A stretch of DNA of 64,000 bases from Proteiniphilum saccharofermentans (GTDB lineage Bacteria; Bacteroidota; Bacteroidia; Bacteroidales; Dysgonomonadaceae). The notes beneath the pieces are model-generated. The model had not been told where the DNA came from. It saw only the letters and a list, made by a program, of their open reading frames with translations, and ran no database searches. The DNA is taken from the NCBI RefSeq assembly GCF_900095135.1, contig NZ_LT605205.1, positions 1,922,001 through 1,986,000 of the forward strand. Direction: 5' to 3'. Shown here in pieces: positions 13,611 to 22,981 of this stretch. Numbering within the stretch: position 1 is the first letter of the stretch; the number at the start of each line of letters is the position of its first letter. A program made the position numbers and the translations under genes.

Positions 13611-15248
13611 TTATTCAATAGGATGTACTTTGTATTTTTCGCCAGTCTGGTCGACTATCTTTCTGTAATATTCGTTCGAATATCCCGGACGTAAAGGAGA
13701 AGCCGGTTCCCCGTATGGGTTGCGCTTAAATTGTCCGTTCTCCTCTCTTTTGATTACACCGTCTACATATTTCACCATAAGATATTCACCCAGTTTTTTC
13801 CATTCTGCTACACCTTCTTTTACAAGGTTGTTGGTGTATTGTGTAAGATACTGAACAGCTTGCGGGGGAGATTGTTCATGGAGCCGCGCCGCTTCCTGTT
13901 CTACTTCGGTTTGTGCGGTTTGGAATTGGTTTTCGAGCTTCGATTGCACTTTTTTCATGTCTACGCTCATATCGCTGTAACGGGTATACACCATATTGGA
14001 GACCCAATTGTGAATCCAGAAAGCGGATGTCCATGAAAAAGTGAGCAGGTCGCCATTTCCGGCAGTCATTTCGTGAGGTGTTTCGGTGTGGCCGCAATAG
14101 AACGGATAGTACACCGTTTGTGCCGCATCGTCGATACCGAACCAGAGGATGCCCCCTATTTCATTGGGTAGCCAGGAACGCATTTGCGCTACGAAAGAGA
14201 AAGCAGTTTGTTGAGTAGCGATAGGACGTTCATTGCAATACTCCACGGAATCGACCTCAAAAGAGAGCGGACTCCAACGGTAGGGCGAGTTGAAAGGACC
14301 TGCGCCTACATCGAAACGCCAGTCGAGTTCGGTCCCCTCATAATGGTCGCGCATCATCTCTTGGATATCCTGTGCGCTCAACTTTCTGTCCGGCTTGATA
14401 TAGAGTGGCATGGGATCCGTAGTTTTTCCCTGTGCATAGGTGACGTATTGGGCCATATCCTTGTTTACTTTATTGAAGAACGACCATACACGTGCTTCAC
14501 AATAGCGGAGTGCACCAAAATCGAGCGGAGCATAGGCTTTGGCAAAACTGAAATCGGCATCGTCCCCATCGAAATATCCTCGTTCGCGGGCGAACGAGAT
14601 CACATCGGGAGAGTAGATGCAATTTTCGGGATCATTCATCGGAAATTGCTGTATCCGTGCCTGGTTAGCATGAGCCGATACGCAATCGTCGGGAATACGT
14701 ACAGCTACCCAGACAGCCCCTTTATTGCCGGGACCCTTGCCGATCATTTCCATTACCCATACTTCATTAGGATCGGCAATAGAAAACGATTCACCTGAAC
14801 TGTAATAACCGTAATCCCTTACCAATCCGGTCATTATGCTGATGGCTTCGCGGGCATTTTTGGCACGCTGAAGTGTAATGTAAATGAGGCTTCCATAGTC
14901 CATGATGCCGGTAGAGTCGGATAGTTCACTTCTTCCTCCAAAAGTAGTCTCACCAATGGCTAACTGATGTTCGTTCATATTGCCGATCACGTTGTAAGTC
15001 CGTAGAACCTGAGGTATCTCTCCAAGATATTTCCCCGAGTCCCATTCATACACCTTGAGCATCTCTCCGGGACTGTATTCTCTGGCGGACCAGTGGTACA
15101 GTTCGCCATAAAGTGCATAGGAATCAGCAGCATAAGATATCAATGTAGATCCGTCTGTGGAGGCTTTTTTTCCTACCAGTAAATTTGTACAGGGAAAGGA
15201 TGTGGAAATTACGAATAATAACGCAATTACAGCAATGATTTTCTTCAT
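13611..15248 (-). CDS. Peptidase family C69 dipeptidase (U34, PepD-like), exported
   Basis: N-terminal-nucleophile hydrolase of the C69 family. A hydrophobic signal (residues 4-17) ends directly before Cys20 in FPCTNLLVGKKAS. In this family the exposed N-terminal Cys is the nucleophile, so cleavage just before it would activate the enzyme. Further family patterns: GSTLISYAADS, GETTFGGR, YYSSGESFSIADPNEVWVMEM, HANQARIQ. 545 residues, as expected for Bacteroidetes members; likely periplasmic or surface, where it would trim dipeptides. It leads the transcript into the phosphohexomutase gene. The upstream TATCTTTA-like element (near 15277) is only a near match to a promoter box. Confidence 0.88.
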   Translation of the reverse strand: MKKIIAVIALLFVISTSFPCTNLLVGKKASTDGSTLISYAADSYALYGELYHWSAREYSPGEMLKVYEWDSGKYLGEIPQVLRTYNVIGNMNEHQLAIGETTFGGRSELSDSTGIMDYGSLIYITLQRAKNAREAISIMTGLVRDYGYYSSGESFSIADPNEVWVMEMIGKGPGNKGAVWVAVRIPDDCVSAHANQARIQQFPMNDPENCIYSPDVISFARERGYFDGDDADFSFAKAYAPLDFGALRYCEARVWSFFNKVNKDMAQYVTYAQGKTTDPMPLYIKPDRKLSAQDIQEMMRDHYEGTELDWRFDVGAGPFNSPYRWSPLSFEVDSVEYCNERPIATQQTAFSFVAQMRSWLPNEIGGILWFGIDDAAQTVYYPFYCGHTETPHEMTAGNGDLLTFSWTSAFWIHNWVSNMVYTRYSDMSVDMKKVQSKLENQFQTAQTEVEQEAARLHEQSPPQAVQYLTQYTNNLVKEGVAEWKKLGEYLMVKYVDGVIKREENGQFKRNPYGEPASPLRPGYSNEYYRKIVDQTGEKYKVHPIE

Positions 15249-15373
15249 ACAACTATTTTTAATTTCTTAACTTGAGCGTAAAGATACTTTATTTTGTTTA
15301 ATTTGCCCCAAGGGTAGGTGTATATTTTGGATTTATTTCCATGCAATGGTTCGCACAATTGGAAAAAAGACGC

Positions 15374-15381
15374 TATTTTTG
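15374..15381 (+). promoter_or_regulatory. Promoter -7 box for the DivIC-like gene
   Basis: TATTTTTG, exact TAnnTTTG. Predicted transcription start near 15388, 17 nt before the ATG at 15405. This position excludes the longer upstream start at 15318. Confidence 0.65.
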
Positions 15382-15404
15382 TATTGCTTAAAAGTTGTGT
15401 AACA

Positions 15405-15719
15405 ATGAATAAATATATAAAGAAGTTCGGGTCGGGAAGAATTCTGGGTCTCACAGCCTACCAAATCATTATTCTTCTTGTGCTGGTCGCAATGCTCTTT
15501 TTTTTCAGTGACAGCAGTGTTACCAAAAGAATGCGGTATGAGTCTCAGATAAAAGACCTTGAATCCCAAATCGAATTTTATCGGAAGCAGACGGAGGCAG
15601 ATAGGGAAAAGCTGAATGAACTTCAGTCCAATAAAGAAGATCTGGAGAAGTTCGCCAGGGAAAATTATCTGATGAAAAAGGAGAATGAAGAAATTTTTAT
15701 CATCAAAGAGAAGAAGTGA
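15405..15719 (+). CDS. Septum formation initiator family protein (FtsB/DivIC-like)
   Basis: 104 residues: short cytoplasmic N-terminus, one membrane helix (about residues 19-36, IIILLVLVAMLFFF), then an extracytoplasmic coiled coil (about 45-90, with repeated ESQIKDLESQIEFYRKQ-type heptads) and the typical ARENYLMKKENEEIFIIKE end. That is the FtsB/DivIC layout; such proteins link FtsL and FtsQ in the division complex. The frame is open to 15318, but the promoter box at 15374-15381 and the family length favour 15405. First of a run of + strand genes. Confidence 0.87.
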   Translation: MNKYIKKFGSGRILGLTAYQIIILLVLVAMLFFFSDSSVTKRMRYESQIKDLESQIEFYRKQTEADREKLNELQSNKEDLEKFARENYLMKKENEEIFIIKEKK

Positions 15720-15753
15720 GATAGGATTAAGTTGAAATAATTAAAAAAAGTGG

Positions 15754-15761
15754 TACCTTTG
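15754..15761 (+). promoter_or_regulatory. Promoter with -33 and -7 elements for the small membrane protein gene
   Basis: TACCTTTG (15754-15761) with GTTG at 15731-15734, 19 bp upstream, as a -33 element. Predicted start near 15768. One of the best-formed promoters in the window. Confidence 0.68.
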
Positions 15762-15824
15762 TAAGGTCATAACCGGGTTTTGGTTGATATTTCACAAAAA
15801 AAATTAGCATATATAACAAATAAA

Positions 15825-16169
15825 ATGCATCGTGTAAAGGATGTCTTGTTTCGGATTTCCGGTATTTTGATTTTATTGTCAGCGGTATTGTATCTTTTTA
15901 TACCTGCTGTAGTACCTTGGATAATGGCCGTGTCCGTGGTAATATTTACTGCCATCACTTTTACAAACCCGTATCCAGGGAAGAGTATCCGTGGTAAGAG
16001 ATTGTTTAATTTTCAGCTATTTTCATGCATATCGATGATTGTAGCGACCTATCTGATGTTCAGGGAACGTAATGAGTGGGTACTGGCAATGATCGTCGGA
16101 GCAATATTTTTACTCTATGCATCTGTTATGATACCCCGAGAGTTGGAAAAAGAGAAAAATAAACTATAG
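15825..16169 (+). CDS. Small four-helix membrane protein, unknown function
   Basis: 114 residues from the ATG at 15825 (a TTG 45 bp upstream would add 15 residues with little support). Hydrophobic segments lie at about 10-25, 29-45, 60-78 and 84-98, separated by short basic loops (NPYPGKSIRGKR, RERNEW), with a charged tail RELEKEKNKL. I do not recognise the family. It sits between the divIC-like gene and the response regulator on the same strand, with its own promoter. Confidence 0.68.
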   Translation: MHRVKDVLFRISGILILLSAVLYLFIPAVVPWIMAVSVVIFTAITFTNPYPGKSIRGKRLFNFQLFSCISMIVATYLMFRERNEWVLAMIVGAIFLLYASVMIPRELEKEKNKL

Positions 16170-16200
16170 GCTTCCGGAATGTTGTACCCAATATTCTATT

Positions 16201-17511
16201 ATGGATAATATAAACAGGAATATACTTGTTATTGACGACAATCTGACTGTCTGTCTGATGCTGAAATCCTGGCTGGTAAAAAAAGATTTCGGTGTGGAAA
16301 CGGCCTCCAGTGTAAAAGAGGCAAAGCAGAAGGTGAAGGAACAACCGTTTGATCTAATTCTGTGTGATATAAGGATGCCGGATGCAGACGGTTTCGATTT
16401 TCTTTCCTGGGTTAAGAAATATGATTCGGATATTCTTGTAATCATGATGACCGGCTATGCAGACATTGAATCGGCGGTCGAGTCGATGAAATCGGGCGCA
16501 GTAGATTATATCTCCAAGCCCATTGAACCGGAGCAGCTCTTTAAGAAAATAGATGAAGCCTTTACCCTTCAGGAACGGGTATTGAGACAGACCCGGTTCT
16601 CAGATAATTTTATCAAATTCCCTGGTGAAGAATACAGCAAACTTTACAAGGAGCTCGAACATACTGCAGAAAATAACCTGCACCGGTTGATTATTGGGGA
16701 TCCGGCAACAGGAAAACTCTCAGTAGCGAAATATATCTACGAAAAGGGAACCCATTTATCGGAGCCATTTGTAATTTTTGATAATGATAAGTCGGCCGAT
16801 AGTGCAAACTCCTATCGTACATCGTCCAACGGAAGTGATGATAGGTCACCACTTATGCAGAAATTCCAGGAAGCAAAAGGTGGATTATTATATATACGGC
16901 AAACTGCTTATCTCGATATTAACCAGCAGAATGAATTGTTGGGCATCCTTACCAGACAAAAAAAGGACGATGATTTTACGCAAGTGATCATGAGTACCGA
17001 AATAAGCAAGGATGAATTGCAAAGACGTCTTATACCCAAACTTTACAACCTGATAATACAGGATTGTATTATATTACCTACCCTGAAAGGTAAAAAAGAG
17101 GTAATTAGCTTCCTTGCCAATCATTTTCTTCAATTTGCCAATACCACACTTGATAAAAAGATAGAAGCCATTGATCCTGCCGTATTGGTGCGCCTCACCG
17201 GATATGCCTGGCCGGGAAATATACAGGAATTGAAGAACTGCATCATAAAAGCTGCTTTGCTTACAGAGGATGAAATCATTCCTGCTTCCATTGTTCCGGA
17301 GTTATTTGGGGACAAAACAAAGAACGAAGACCGTACGCTATTATTAAATCCGATCCAGGGGCTTCGTAAGGAATATTATGAAAAGGAAAAGATTATAGAA
17401 GCATTGGAACTGGCCAAGGGTAATAAAACAATGGCGGCGTCTATTTTGAATATCGACAGGAAAACACTCTACAATAAAATAAAGCTTTACAACGTTTTTC
17501 CAAACAATTGA
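16201..17511 (+). CDS. NtrC-like response regulator with degenerate AAA+ domain
   Basis: 436 residues in three parts. The receiver domain (1-125) has Asp11-Asp12, phosphoacceptor Asp56 in CDIRMPD and conserved Lys106. The central AAA+-like domain (about 150-365) keeps a Walker A-like GDPATGK (166-172) and TGYAWPGNIQELKNC, the NtrC-type R-finger/sensor region. A Fis-type HTH lies at about 395-432 (KGNKTMAASILNIDRKTLYNKI). The sigma-54 contact loop GAFTGA is missing and the Walker B region reads GGLLYIRQ instead of GGTLFLDE. It therefore probably binds DNA and responds to phosphorylation but cannot drive sigma-54 promoters. The hybrid kinase starts 7 bp after its stop and is the likely partner. 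Confidence 0.87.
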   Translation: MDNINRNILVIDDNLTVCLMLKSWLVKKDFGVETASSVKEAKQKVKEQPFDLILCDIRMPDADGFDFLSWVKKYDSDILVIMMTGYADIESAVESMKSGAVDYISKPIEPEQLFKKIDEAFTLQERVLRQTRFSDNFIKFPGEEYSKLYKELEHTAENNLHRLIIGDPATGKLSVAKYIYEKGTHLSEPFVIFDNDKSADSANSYRTSSNGSDDRSPLMQKFQEAKGGLLYIRQTAYLDINQQNELLGILTRQKKDDDFTQVIMSTEISKDELQRRLIPKLYNLIIQDCIILPTLKGKKEVISFLANHFLQFANTTLDKKIEAIDPAVLVRLTGYAWPGNIQELKNCIIKAALLTEDEIIPASIVPELFGDKTKNEDRTLLLNPIQGLRKEYYEKEKIIEALELAKGNKTMAASILNIDRKTLYNKIKLYNVFPNN

Positions 17512-17518
17512 AAATGAT

Positions 17519-20041
17519 ATGCGATCATTACCTGAAAATAAAAAACAAGGCTCATTGAAGATTAAATTTACAGTCATTATAGGGTACTTGCTTGTAGTGG
17601 TAGTGATGGCATTTGGGCTTGTCGCTCTTTATCATAATTTGGTTGACTACTCAAACAAAAGGATAAGCAGTGAGGACATGTCAGAATTATTGATTGTGGG
17701 AAACACATTATCCATGCTTTATGAGATTGAGAGTGAGCAGAATCTTATTAATGCGGAAAATGCAGAACAATATTTTCTTAAGTACGATTCCATAGCGCCG
17801 AAAATCAAAGCCAATCTGGTTGAATTGAAAGAGGTTGCTGTCGATTCCTCGCGGATAGAGAAACTGGATACCATTCAACTGCTGGTCGACAAGAAAAGGG
17901 AAAATCTGCAGGAAGTTGCCGCATTGCTCGATTCTATTCGTCGTGCCCCAAGGGTAGTGGCGCAGACCGAGAGCAGTTATGTGCCTCTGAAGCTGAACAA
18001 GGAAATATCCGATTATTTGGAGAGCAAAAACCTGAATAACGCTGATGTCAATCAGAATGATACGAGTGTAGTCGTCGGCTCCAGGAGAGGTTTTCTTGAT
18101 CGGGTACGTGATGTATTCGTGGCCCGTTCCGACTCAACCGTTGTGATAGAAAAAAAATCGATAGTATCGGATAATGACCTTAAACTGATCGTAGATACCA
18201 TTATCAACAAAGTCCGTTATTCAGAGAGGCTCGATTTGGAACGGCAAAGGCAATTCCAGTTAGCTTACCTCAAGCGTCAGGAAACGATGACCGAAACTAA
18301 CCGAATGCTTACCTTGCAGATAGACGAACTGTTGAAAGGGATTGAACATGAAGAGTTGGAGAAGTCGCTGAGACTCCTGAAGGAAAAAGAGGAGATGCTT
18401 GCAAATTCGCAACATACCATGTTTATCGCTTTTTGTGTGGCATTGTCCATAGCATTTGTTTTTGCCATACTCTTCCTGATAGATATCAATAAGAGTCAAC
18501 GTTACAGGAGACAATTGGAGGCATCCAATAAGCGTATTTCCGATTTGCTGGATTCGCGCGAGAAACTGATGCTTACCATATCGCATGATATCAAGGCTCC
18601 CATGAGTTCAATACTTGGATTTATTGAATTAATGGATTACCATGGCAATCCGAAAAATGAGACTTACCTGAACAATATGCAGAATTCAGGAGAGCATATT
18701 CTGGAGCTTGCCTCAGCATTACTCGATTATCATAAATTAGAGGAGGGTAGCTGGCAATTGAAGGAGTCGGACTTTAACCTGTACGATCTTGTTGGGAATA
18801 CGACTTCAGGATTTAAGCCGCTGGCTGCAAGAAAAGGACTGGAATACAGTGTTAAGAATGAACTGCCGAAACATTTGGCTGTTTATGGGGATCTCTATAT
18901 GATACGACAGATCATGAACAATATTATCTCCAATGCAGTAAAATATACATCGGAAGGAAGCGTCCATGTAAACGCTTGGCTAGAAGATAAAGATTCATCG
19001 AAACGCCTCGTGTTTTCAGTCAACGATACCGGGGAGGGAATTGATGAAGCCGACCAACAGATCGTTTTCCAGGAATTCAGGCAACTGGATAATCCTCTCG
19101 GGGAGGAAGGAAGTGGTCTGGGACTGGCCATTACCAAGGGATTTATAGAGGCATTAAAGGGAACCATTCGTCTCAATTCCCGAAAAGGAGAAGGTTCTGA
19201 ATTCATTGTGGAAATCCCCCTGAAAGATGCAAATGAGAATGAACCAAAGAGTAAGGGCAGGGATAACTCTGAAACTGTACCACAGGATCTTGAAGGCATC
19301 TCCGTACTTCTTGTGGATGACGACCCCGTTCAGTTGACAATGACTTCTGAAATGCTTTCCAGAAAGAAGGTCACGAGTGTGACAGAGATGAATCCTGATA
19401 AAGTGTTGCCGCTCCTTGAGTCGATGTCATTCGATATCCTGTTCATGGATATTCAGATGCCGGGTACCGACGGCCTGGCACTGGTTGAAAAAATTCGCCG
19501 GTTAGGAAGTGAGCGAATAAAGAATATGCCCATGATAGGCTTGTCAGCCAGATCGGATATGTCGGGAGAAAAGATGAAGGCCGCAGGATTTACCGGTTTC
19601 CTTATTAAACCGTTCACTTCTGATAGATTATACAGTATAATCTGGCACCATGTGCGAGGTGAAAGTCCAGGCCAGATAGCTTTCGTTGAGGAAGAAAATC
19701 AATCTTTCGATGAGAAGGGAGCCAGAGCGTTAATAGAATTTGTGAGTGATGACAAACGGGCTTCTGTAGCCATTTTACAATCGTTTATCAATGAACTGGC
19801 AGAGTGCCGTATCCAGTTGCAGGAGGCTTTTCAGAAAAAAGAGGGAAAAATGGTTCAGGCAATTACTCACAAGATATTACCGTTATTCCGGTCAATGGGA
19901 AATAAGTCGTTAATAGGACTTATGGAAAAACTGGAAAAAGGAGAGACTTTACCGGATAAAGAGAAGGCTTTTGTGCTGGATAAAATCCAGGAATATCTTG
20001 AAGAGGTAGAAACCCTCAGAAAAGAGTTCGATGAAAATTGA
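17519..20041 (+). CDS. Hybrid sensor histidine kinase with receiver and HPt domains
   Basis: 840 residues. Two membrane helices (about 17-38 and 300-322) enclose a mostly helical periplasmic sensor. HisKA domain has His356 in TISHDIKAPMSS. The ATPase domain has NNIISNAVKYT (468-478), DTGEGI (503-508) and GSGLGLA (531-537). The receiver domain has Asp600-601 and phosphoacceptor Asp644 in FMDIQMPG, with Lys697 in IKPF. The C-terminal HPt domain has His784 in AITHKILPLFRSMG. Phosphate can thus pass His-Asp-His and on to the neighbouring NtrC-like regulator, 7 bp upstream. The signal is unknown. Confidence 0.92.
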   Translation: MRSLPENKKQGSLKIKFTVIIGYLLVVVVMAFGLVALYHNLVDYSNKRISSEDMSELLIVGNTLSMLYEIESEQNLINAENAEQYFLKYDSIAPKIKANLVELKEVAVDSSRIEKLDTIQLLVDKKRENLQEVAALLDSIRRAPRVVAQTESSYVPLKLNKEISDYLESKNLNNADVNQNDTSVVVGSRRGFLDRVRDVFVARSDSTVVIEKKSIVSDNDLKLIVDTIINKVRYSERLDLERQRQFQLAYLKRQETMTETNRMLTLQIDELLKGIEHEELEKSLRLLKEKEEMLANSQHTMFIAFCVALSIAFVFAILFLIDINKSQRYRRQLEASNKRISDLLDSREKLMLTISHDIKAPMSSILGFIELMDYHGNPKNETYLNNMQNSGEHILELASALLDYHKLEEGSWQLKESDFNLYDLVGNTTSGFKPLAARKGLEYSVKNELPKHLAVYGDLYMIRQIMNNIISNAVKYTSEGSVHVNAWLEDKDSSKRLVFSVNDTGEGIDEADQQIVFQEFRQLDNPLGEEGSGLGLAITKGFIEALKGTIRLNSRKGEGSEFIVEIPLKDANENEPKSKGRDNSETVPQDLEGISVLLVDDDPVQLTMTSEMLSRKKVTSVTEMNPDKVLPLLESMSFDILFMDIQMPGTDGLALVEKIRRLGSERIKNMPMIGLSARSDMSGEKMKAAGFTGFLIKPFTSDRLYSIIWHHVRGESPGQIAFVEEENQSFDEKGARALIEFVSDDKRASVAILQSFINELAECRIQLQEAFQKKEGKMVQAITHKILPLFRSMGNKSLIGLMEKLEKGETLPDKEKAFVLDKIQEYLEEVETLRKEFDEN

Positions 20042-20933
20042 GATGGATCGGGATCCAAAGGTTGAAAAATACAAACGTTATCTTCTGTTAGAGAGGGGAT
20101 TATCGGCGAATAGCATTGACGCCTATATGACCGATCTGCAGAAATTGCTTGATTTCATGGAAAACAAAGGGATTGATATGAAATCTGTTCAGACCGTCCA
20201 TCTCGAAGAGTTTCTCTCGGAATTGCATGATAAGGATATCTCACCACGTTCCATTGCCCGTATTATATCAGGCCTGAAATCTTTTTTTCGGTTTCTGGTG
20301 CTGGACAAAATTCGTCCGGATGACCCTGCTGAATTAGTGGAGGCTCCCAAGATCGGACTGAAACTTCCGGTTGTTTTATCGGTGGAGGAGATCGATTCTC
20401 TACTGGCTGTCATTGATGTCTCGACGGCTGAAGGGACCCGTAACTACGCTATTATTGAAACATTATACAGTTGTGGACTTCGTATCTCCGAATTGACCAA
20501 TCTCCGTTTCTCGAATCTCTTTTTCAAGGAGGGATTTATACGTGTGGAAGGGAAGGGAAGCAAACAACGGCTGGTACCTATTTCCGATGTGGCGATACGG
20601 AAGATTAAGGATTGGCTTTATTACCGCAATCAAATTCCCATCCGGAAGGGAAATGAAGACATTCTCTTTGTCAGCTCGCGTGGCAAAGCGATCTCCCGTG
20701 TCACGGTGTTTTATTATATCAAGCGTTATGCCGAAGAAGTAGGTTTGCAAAAGAAGATCAGCCCGCACGTTTTTCGTCATTCGTTTGCAACTCATCTGCT
20801 CGAAAGGGGTGCCAATATAAGGGTGATCCAGGAGATGCTGGGACATGAGAAAATTACCACTACCGAGATTTATACGCATATCGACCGCAATTTTCTGCGA
20901 CAGGAAATCATAGAACATCATCCGAGAAGTTGA
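20031..20933 (+). CDS. xerD: Tyrosine recombinase XerD
   Basis: Site-specific recombinase that resolves chromosome dimers at dif with XerC. 300 residues: SAM-like N-terminal domain (about 10-95) and catalytic domain with Arg151 (CGLRISEL), Lys175 (EGKGSKQR), His246 and Arg249 (SPHVFRH), His272 (LGHEKI) and Tyr281 (EIYTHI). The motifs and length match XerD rather than integrative-element integrases, and no mobile element surrounds it. The start overlaps the end of the kinase gene by 11 bp; an alternative ATG lies at 20043. Confidence 0.92.
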   Translation: MKIEMDRDPKVEKYKRYLLLERGLSANSIDAYMTDLQKLLDFMENKGIDMKSVQTVHLEEFLSELHDKDISPRSIARIISGLKSFFRFLVLDKIRPDDPAELVEAPKIGLKLPVVLSVEEIDSLLAVIDVSTAEGTRNYAIIETLYSCGLRISELTNLRFSNLFFKEGFIRVEGKGSKQRLVPISDVAIRKIKDWLYYRNQIPIRKGNEDILFVSSRGKAISRVTVFYYIKRYAEEVGLQKKISPHVFRHSFATHLLERGANIRVIQEMLGHEKITTTEIYTHIDRNFLRQEIIEHHPRS

Positions 20934-20997
20934 TGTGAATTTTAAACAGGCATTGAAAATTTATCGGAAAAAGGATCGAAGCACCGGGATAATTTTA

Positions 20998-21005
20998 TAT
21001 ATTTG
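20998..21005 (+). promoter_or_regulatory. Promoter -7 box for dnaN
   Basis: TATATTTG, exact TAnnTTTG, about 39 bp before the dnaN ATG. No convincing -33 element. Confidence 0.55.
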
Positions 21006-21043
21006 CTGAAGATAAAGATAAATAAAAAAATAAATATTATCGT

Positions 21044-22168
21044 ATGAAGTTTGTAGTATCAAGCGCCGCACTATTGAGTCACTTGCAGGCCATAAGCAGA
21101 GTTATCAATTCCAAAAACACATTGCCTATTCTCGACTGCTTTTTGCTCGATTTAAAGGGCAGCACACTATCACTAACCGCAGCTGATAATGAGACTCGGC
21201 TGGAAACAACGGTGGAGGTGAATAGCGCGGAAGGTGAAGGAAGCCTGGCCATCAATGCCCGGAACCTGCTCGATCCGCTGCGTGAATTGCCTGACCAGCC
21301 GCTTACATTCGATATCAATGACGAAACGTTGGAAATATTTCTCTATTATCATAATGGGAAGTACAATTTTGTTGGTCTGAAAGGAGATGAATACCCGGAA
21401 CCAAAGCCGCTCAAAGATTCATTTATGACATTGACGGTGGAGGTCGATACACTTTTCTCGGGTATCAACCGGACTGTCTTTGCTACCGCAGACGATGAAT
21501 TGCGTCCGGTGATGAACGGTATCTATTTTGATATTACTACCGACGATCTTACTTTCGTGGCTTCTGACGGACACAAACTGGTACGTGTGACTACTACCGA
21601 GACCAAAGGAGAAGGACGTTCATCATTTATCCTGCCTAAAAAACCGGCAACCCTGCTCAAATCGCTCTTACCGAAAGAGTCAGGTGCGGTAGAGATTAAG
21701 TTCGATGAAAATAACGCATACATTGCCATGTCGTCTTACAAGATGGTATGCCGGTTTGTGGAAGGGCGCTATCCCAATTATAATTCAGTAATTCCGCAGA
21801 ATAATCCCAACACTTTTGTGCTGGACCGCCTGACACTGTTGAACGCACTCAAACGTGTGGCTGTATTCTCCAATCCGGCCAGCAACCTGGTTAAATTCCA
21901 ACTTTCAGAAGATAAGATAGTGGTGACTGCCCAGGATATCGATTTCCTGACTACAGCAGAAGAAACTATTCCTTGCACTTACGAAGGGAATGTGATGAAT
22001 ATTGGCTTTAAAGCCTCTTTCCTGATTGATATACTTGACAATATACCCTCTTCTGATGTGCGGATAGAGCTTTCTGACCCGTCACGTGCGGGATTGATCC
22101 TTCCTGTAGATAAGGAGGAAAACGAAGATATGCTGACGTTGCTGATGCCGATGATGTTGAATGACTAA
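21044..22168 (+). CDS. dnaN: DNA polymerase III sliding clamp (beta subunit)
   Basis: Ring-shaped processivity factor for the replicative polymerase. 374 residues with three clamp domains. Seen: MKFVVSSAALLSHLQAISRVINSKNTLPIL at the N-terminus, ADNETRLETTVEV, FATADDELRPVMNGIYFDI, VASDGHKLVR, and the end ...ENEDMLTLLMPMML, which corresponds to the hydrophobic-cleft C-terminus of other clamps. The last 8 bp overlap the next gene, a DnaQ-like exonuclease, so translation is probably coupled. As usual in Bacteroidetes, dnaA and recF are not adjacent. Confidence 0.96.
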   Translation: MKFVVSSAALLSHLQAISRVINSKNTLPILDCFLLDLKGSTLSLTAADNETRLETTVEVNSAEGEGSLAINARNLLDPLRELPDQPLTFDINDETLEIFLYYHNGKYNFVGLKGDEYPEPKPLKDSFMTLTVEVDTLFSGINRTVFATADDELRPVMNGIYFDITTDDLTFVASDGHKLVRVTTTETKGEGRSSFILPKKPATLLKSLLPKESGAVEIKFDENNAYIAMSSYKMVCRFVEGRYPNYNSVIPQNNPNTFVLDRLTLLNALKRVAVFSNPASNLVKFQLSEDKIVVTAQDIDFLTTAEETIPCTYEGNVMNIGFKASFLIDILDNIPSSDVRIELSDPSRAGLILPVDKEENEDMLTLLMPMMLND

Positions 22169-22949
22169 CAATAACCAGATGAAGTTAAATCTTAGGAATC
22201 CGTTGGTCTTCTTCGATTTGGAGACGACCGGGATCAACATCACTCGCGACCGTATTGTAGAGATATCATTTTTAAAAGTCCATCCTAACGGAAAGGAGGA
22301 AGTAAGATCGCGGCGTATCAATCCCGAGATACCTATTCCTCCCCAGGCTACAGCGATTCACGGTATCACTGATGATGACGTGAAAGATTGCCCTACCTTT
22401 AAACAGGTGGCGCGGTCACTGGCCGACCAACTGGAAGGGTGTGACCTGGCCGGCTTCAACTCGAGCCGGTTTGATGTGCCGATGCTGGCGGAAGAGTTCC
22501 TCCGAGCCGGTGTGGATTTTGATATGAGTAAACGTAAATTTGTGGATGTGCAGATCATCTTCCATAAAAAGGAACAGCGTACACTCGAAGCGGCATATGC
22601 CTTTTATTGCAATAAAAAACTGGAGAATGCACATTCTGCCGAAGCGGATACCATCGCTACTTATGAAGTGTTGAAATCTCAACTCGACCGTTATCCTGAT
22701 CTGGAGAATGATATCGAGGTGCTATCAAAAGAGTATTCGAGTTTCAATAATAATGTGGATTTTGCCGGACGGTTTGTCTATGATGAGAAAGGGGTAGAAG
22801 TTTTCAATTTTGGGAAACATAAAGGGAGGCCGGTGTCAGAAGTCCTTAAAAATGAACCGAGTTATTATGCCTGGATGATGGATGGTGATTTCCCGCTCAA
22901 TACCAAACAGGTGCTTACTAAAATCAGGCTTCGTGAGATGAATAGTTAA
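22161..22949 (+). CDS. DnaQ-like 3'-5' exonuclease (DEDDh) with exonuclease-X-type C-terminal domain
   Basis: 262 residues. The exonuclease domain has Asp19 and Glu21 in FFDLETTG, IHGITDDDV, LAGFNSSRFDVPML with the second Asp, and AHSAEADT with the His and final Asp. These are all parts of the DEDDh active site. A short C-terminal domain (about 215-250, FNFGKHKGRPVSEVL...YYAWM) resembles the tail of exonuclease X. It overlaps dnaN by 8 bp. A proofreading or repair role tied to the clamp is plausible. The upstream gene end overlaps its first codons, so the start is constrained to 22161 or the ATG six codons later. Confidence 0.9.
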   Translation: MTNNNQMKLNLRNPLVFFDLETTGINITRDRIVEISFLKVHPNGKEEVRSRRINPEIPIPPQATAIHGITDDDVKDCPTFKQVARSLADQLEGCDLAGFNSSRFDVPMLAEEFLRAGVDFDMSKRKFVDVQIIFHKKEQRTLEAAYAFYCNKKLENAHSAEADTIATYEVLKSQLDRYPDLENDIEVLSKEYSSFNNNVDFAGRFVYDEKGVEVFNFGKHKGRPVSEVLKNEPSYYAWMMDGDFPLNTKQVLTKIRLREMNS

Positions 22950-22981
22950 ACGTGCTGTTGGCACATTGAGATATCTTCCTC

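Noticed and set aside
20031-20933. Integrase marking a mobile element
   Set aside because: Motifs, length and overlap with the kinase gene fit the housekeeping XerD; no attachment-site repeats or cargo genes are seen.
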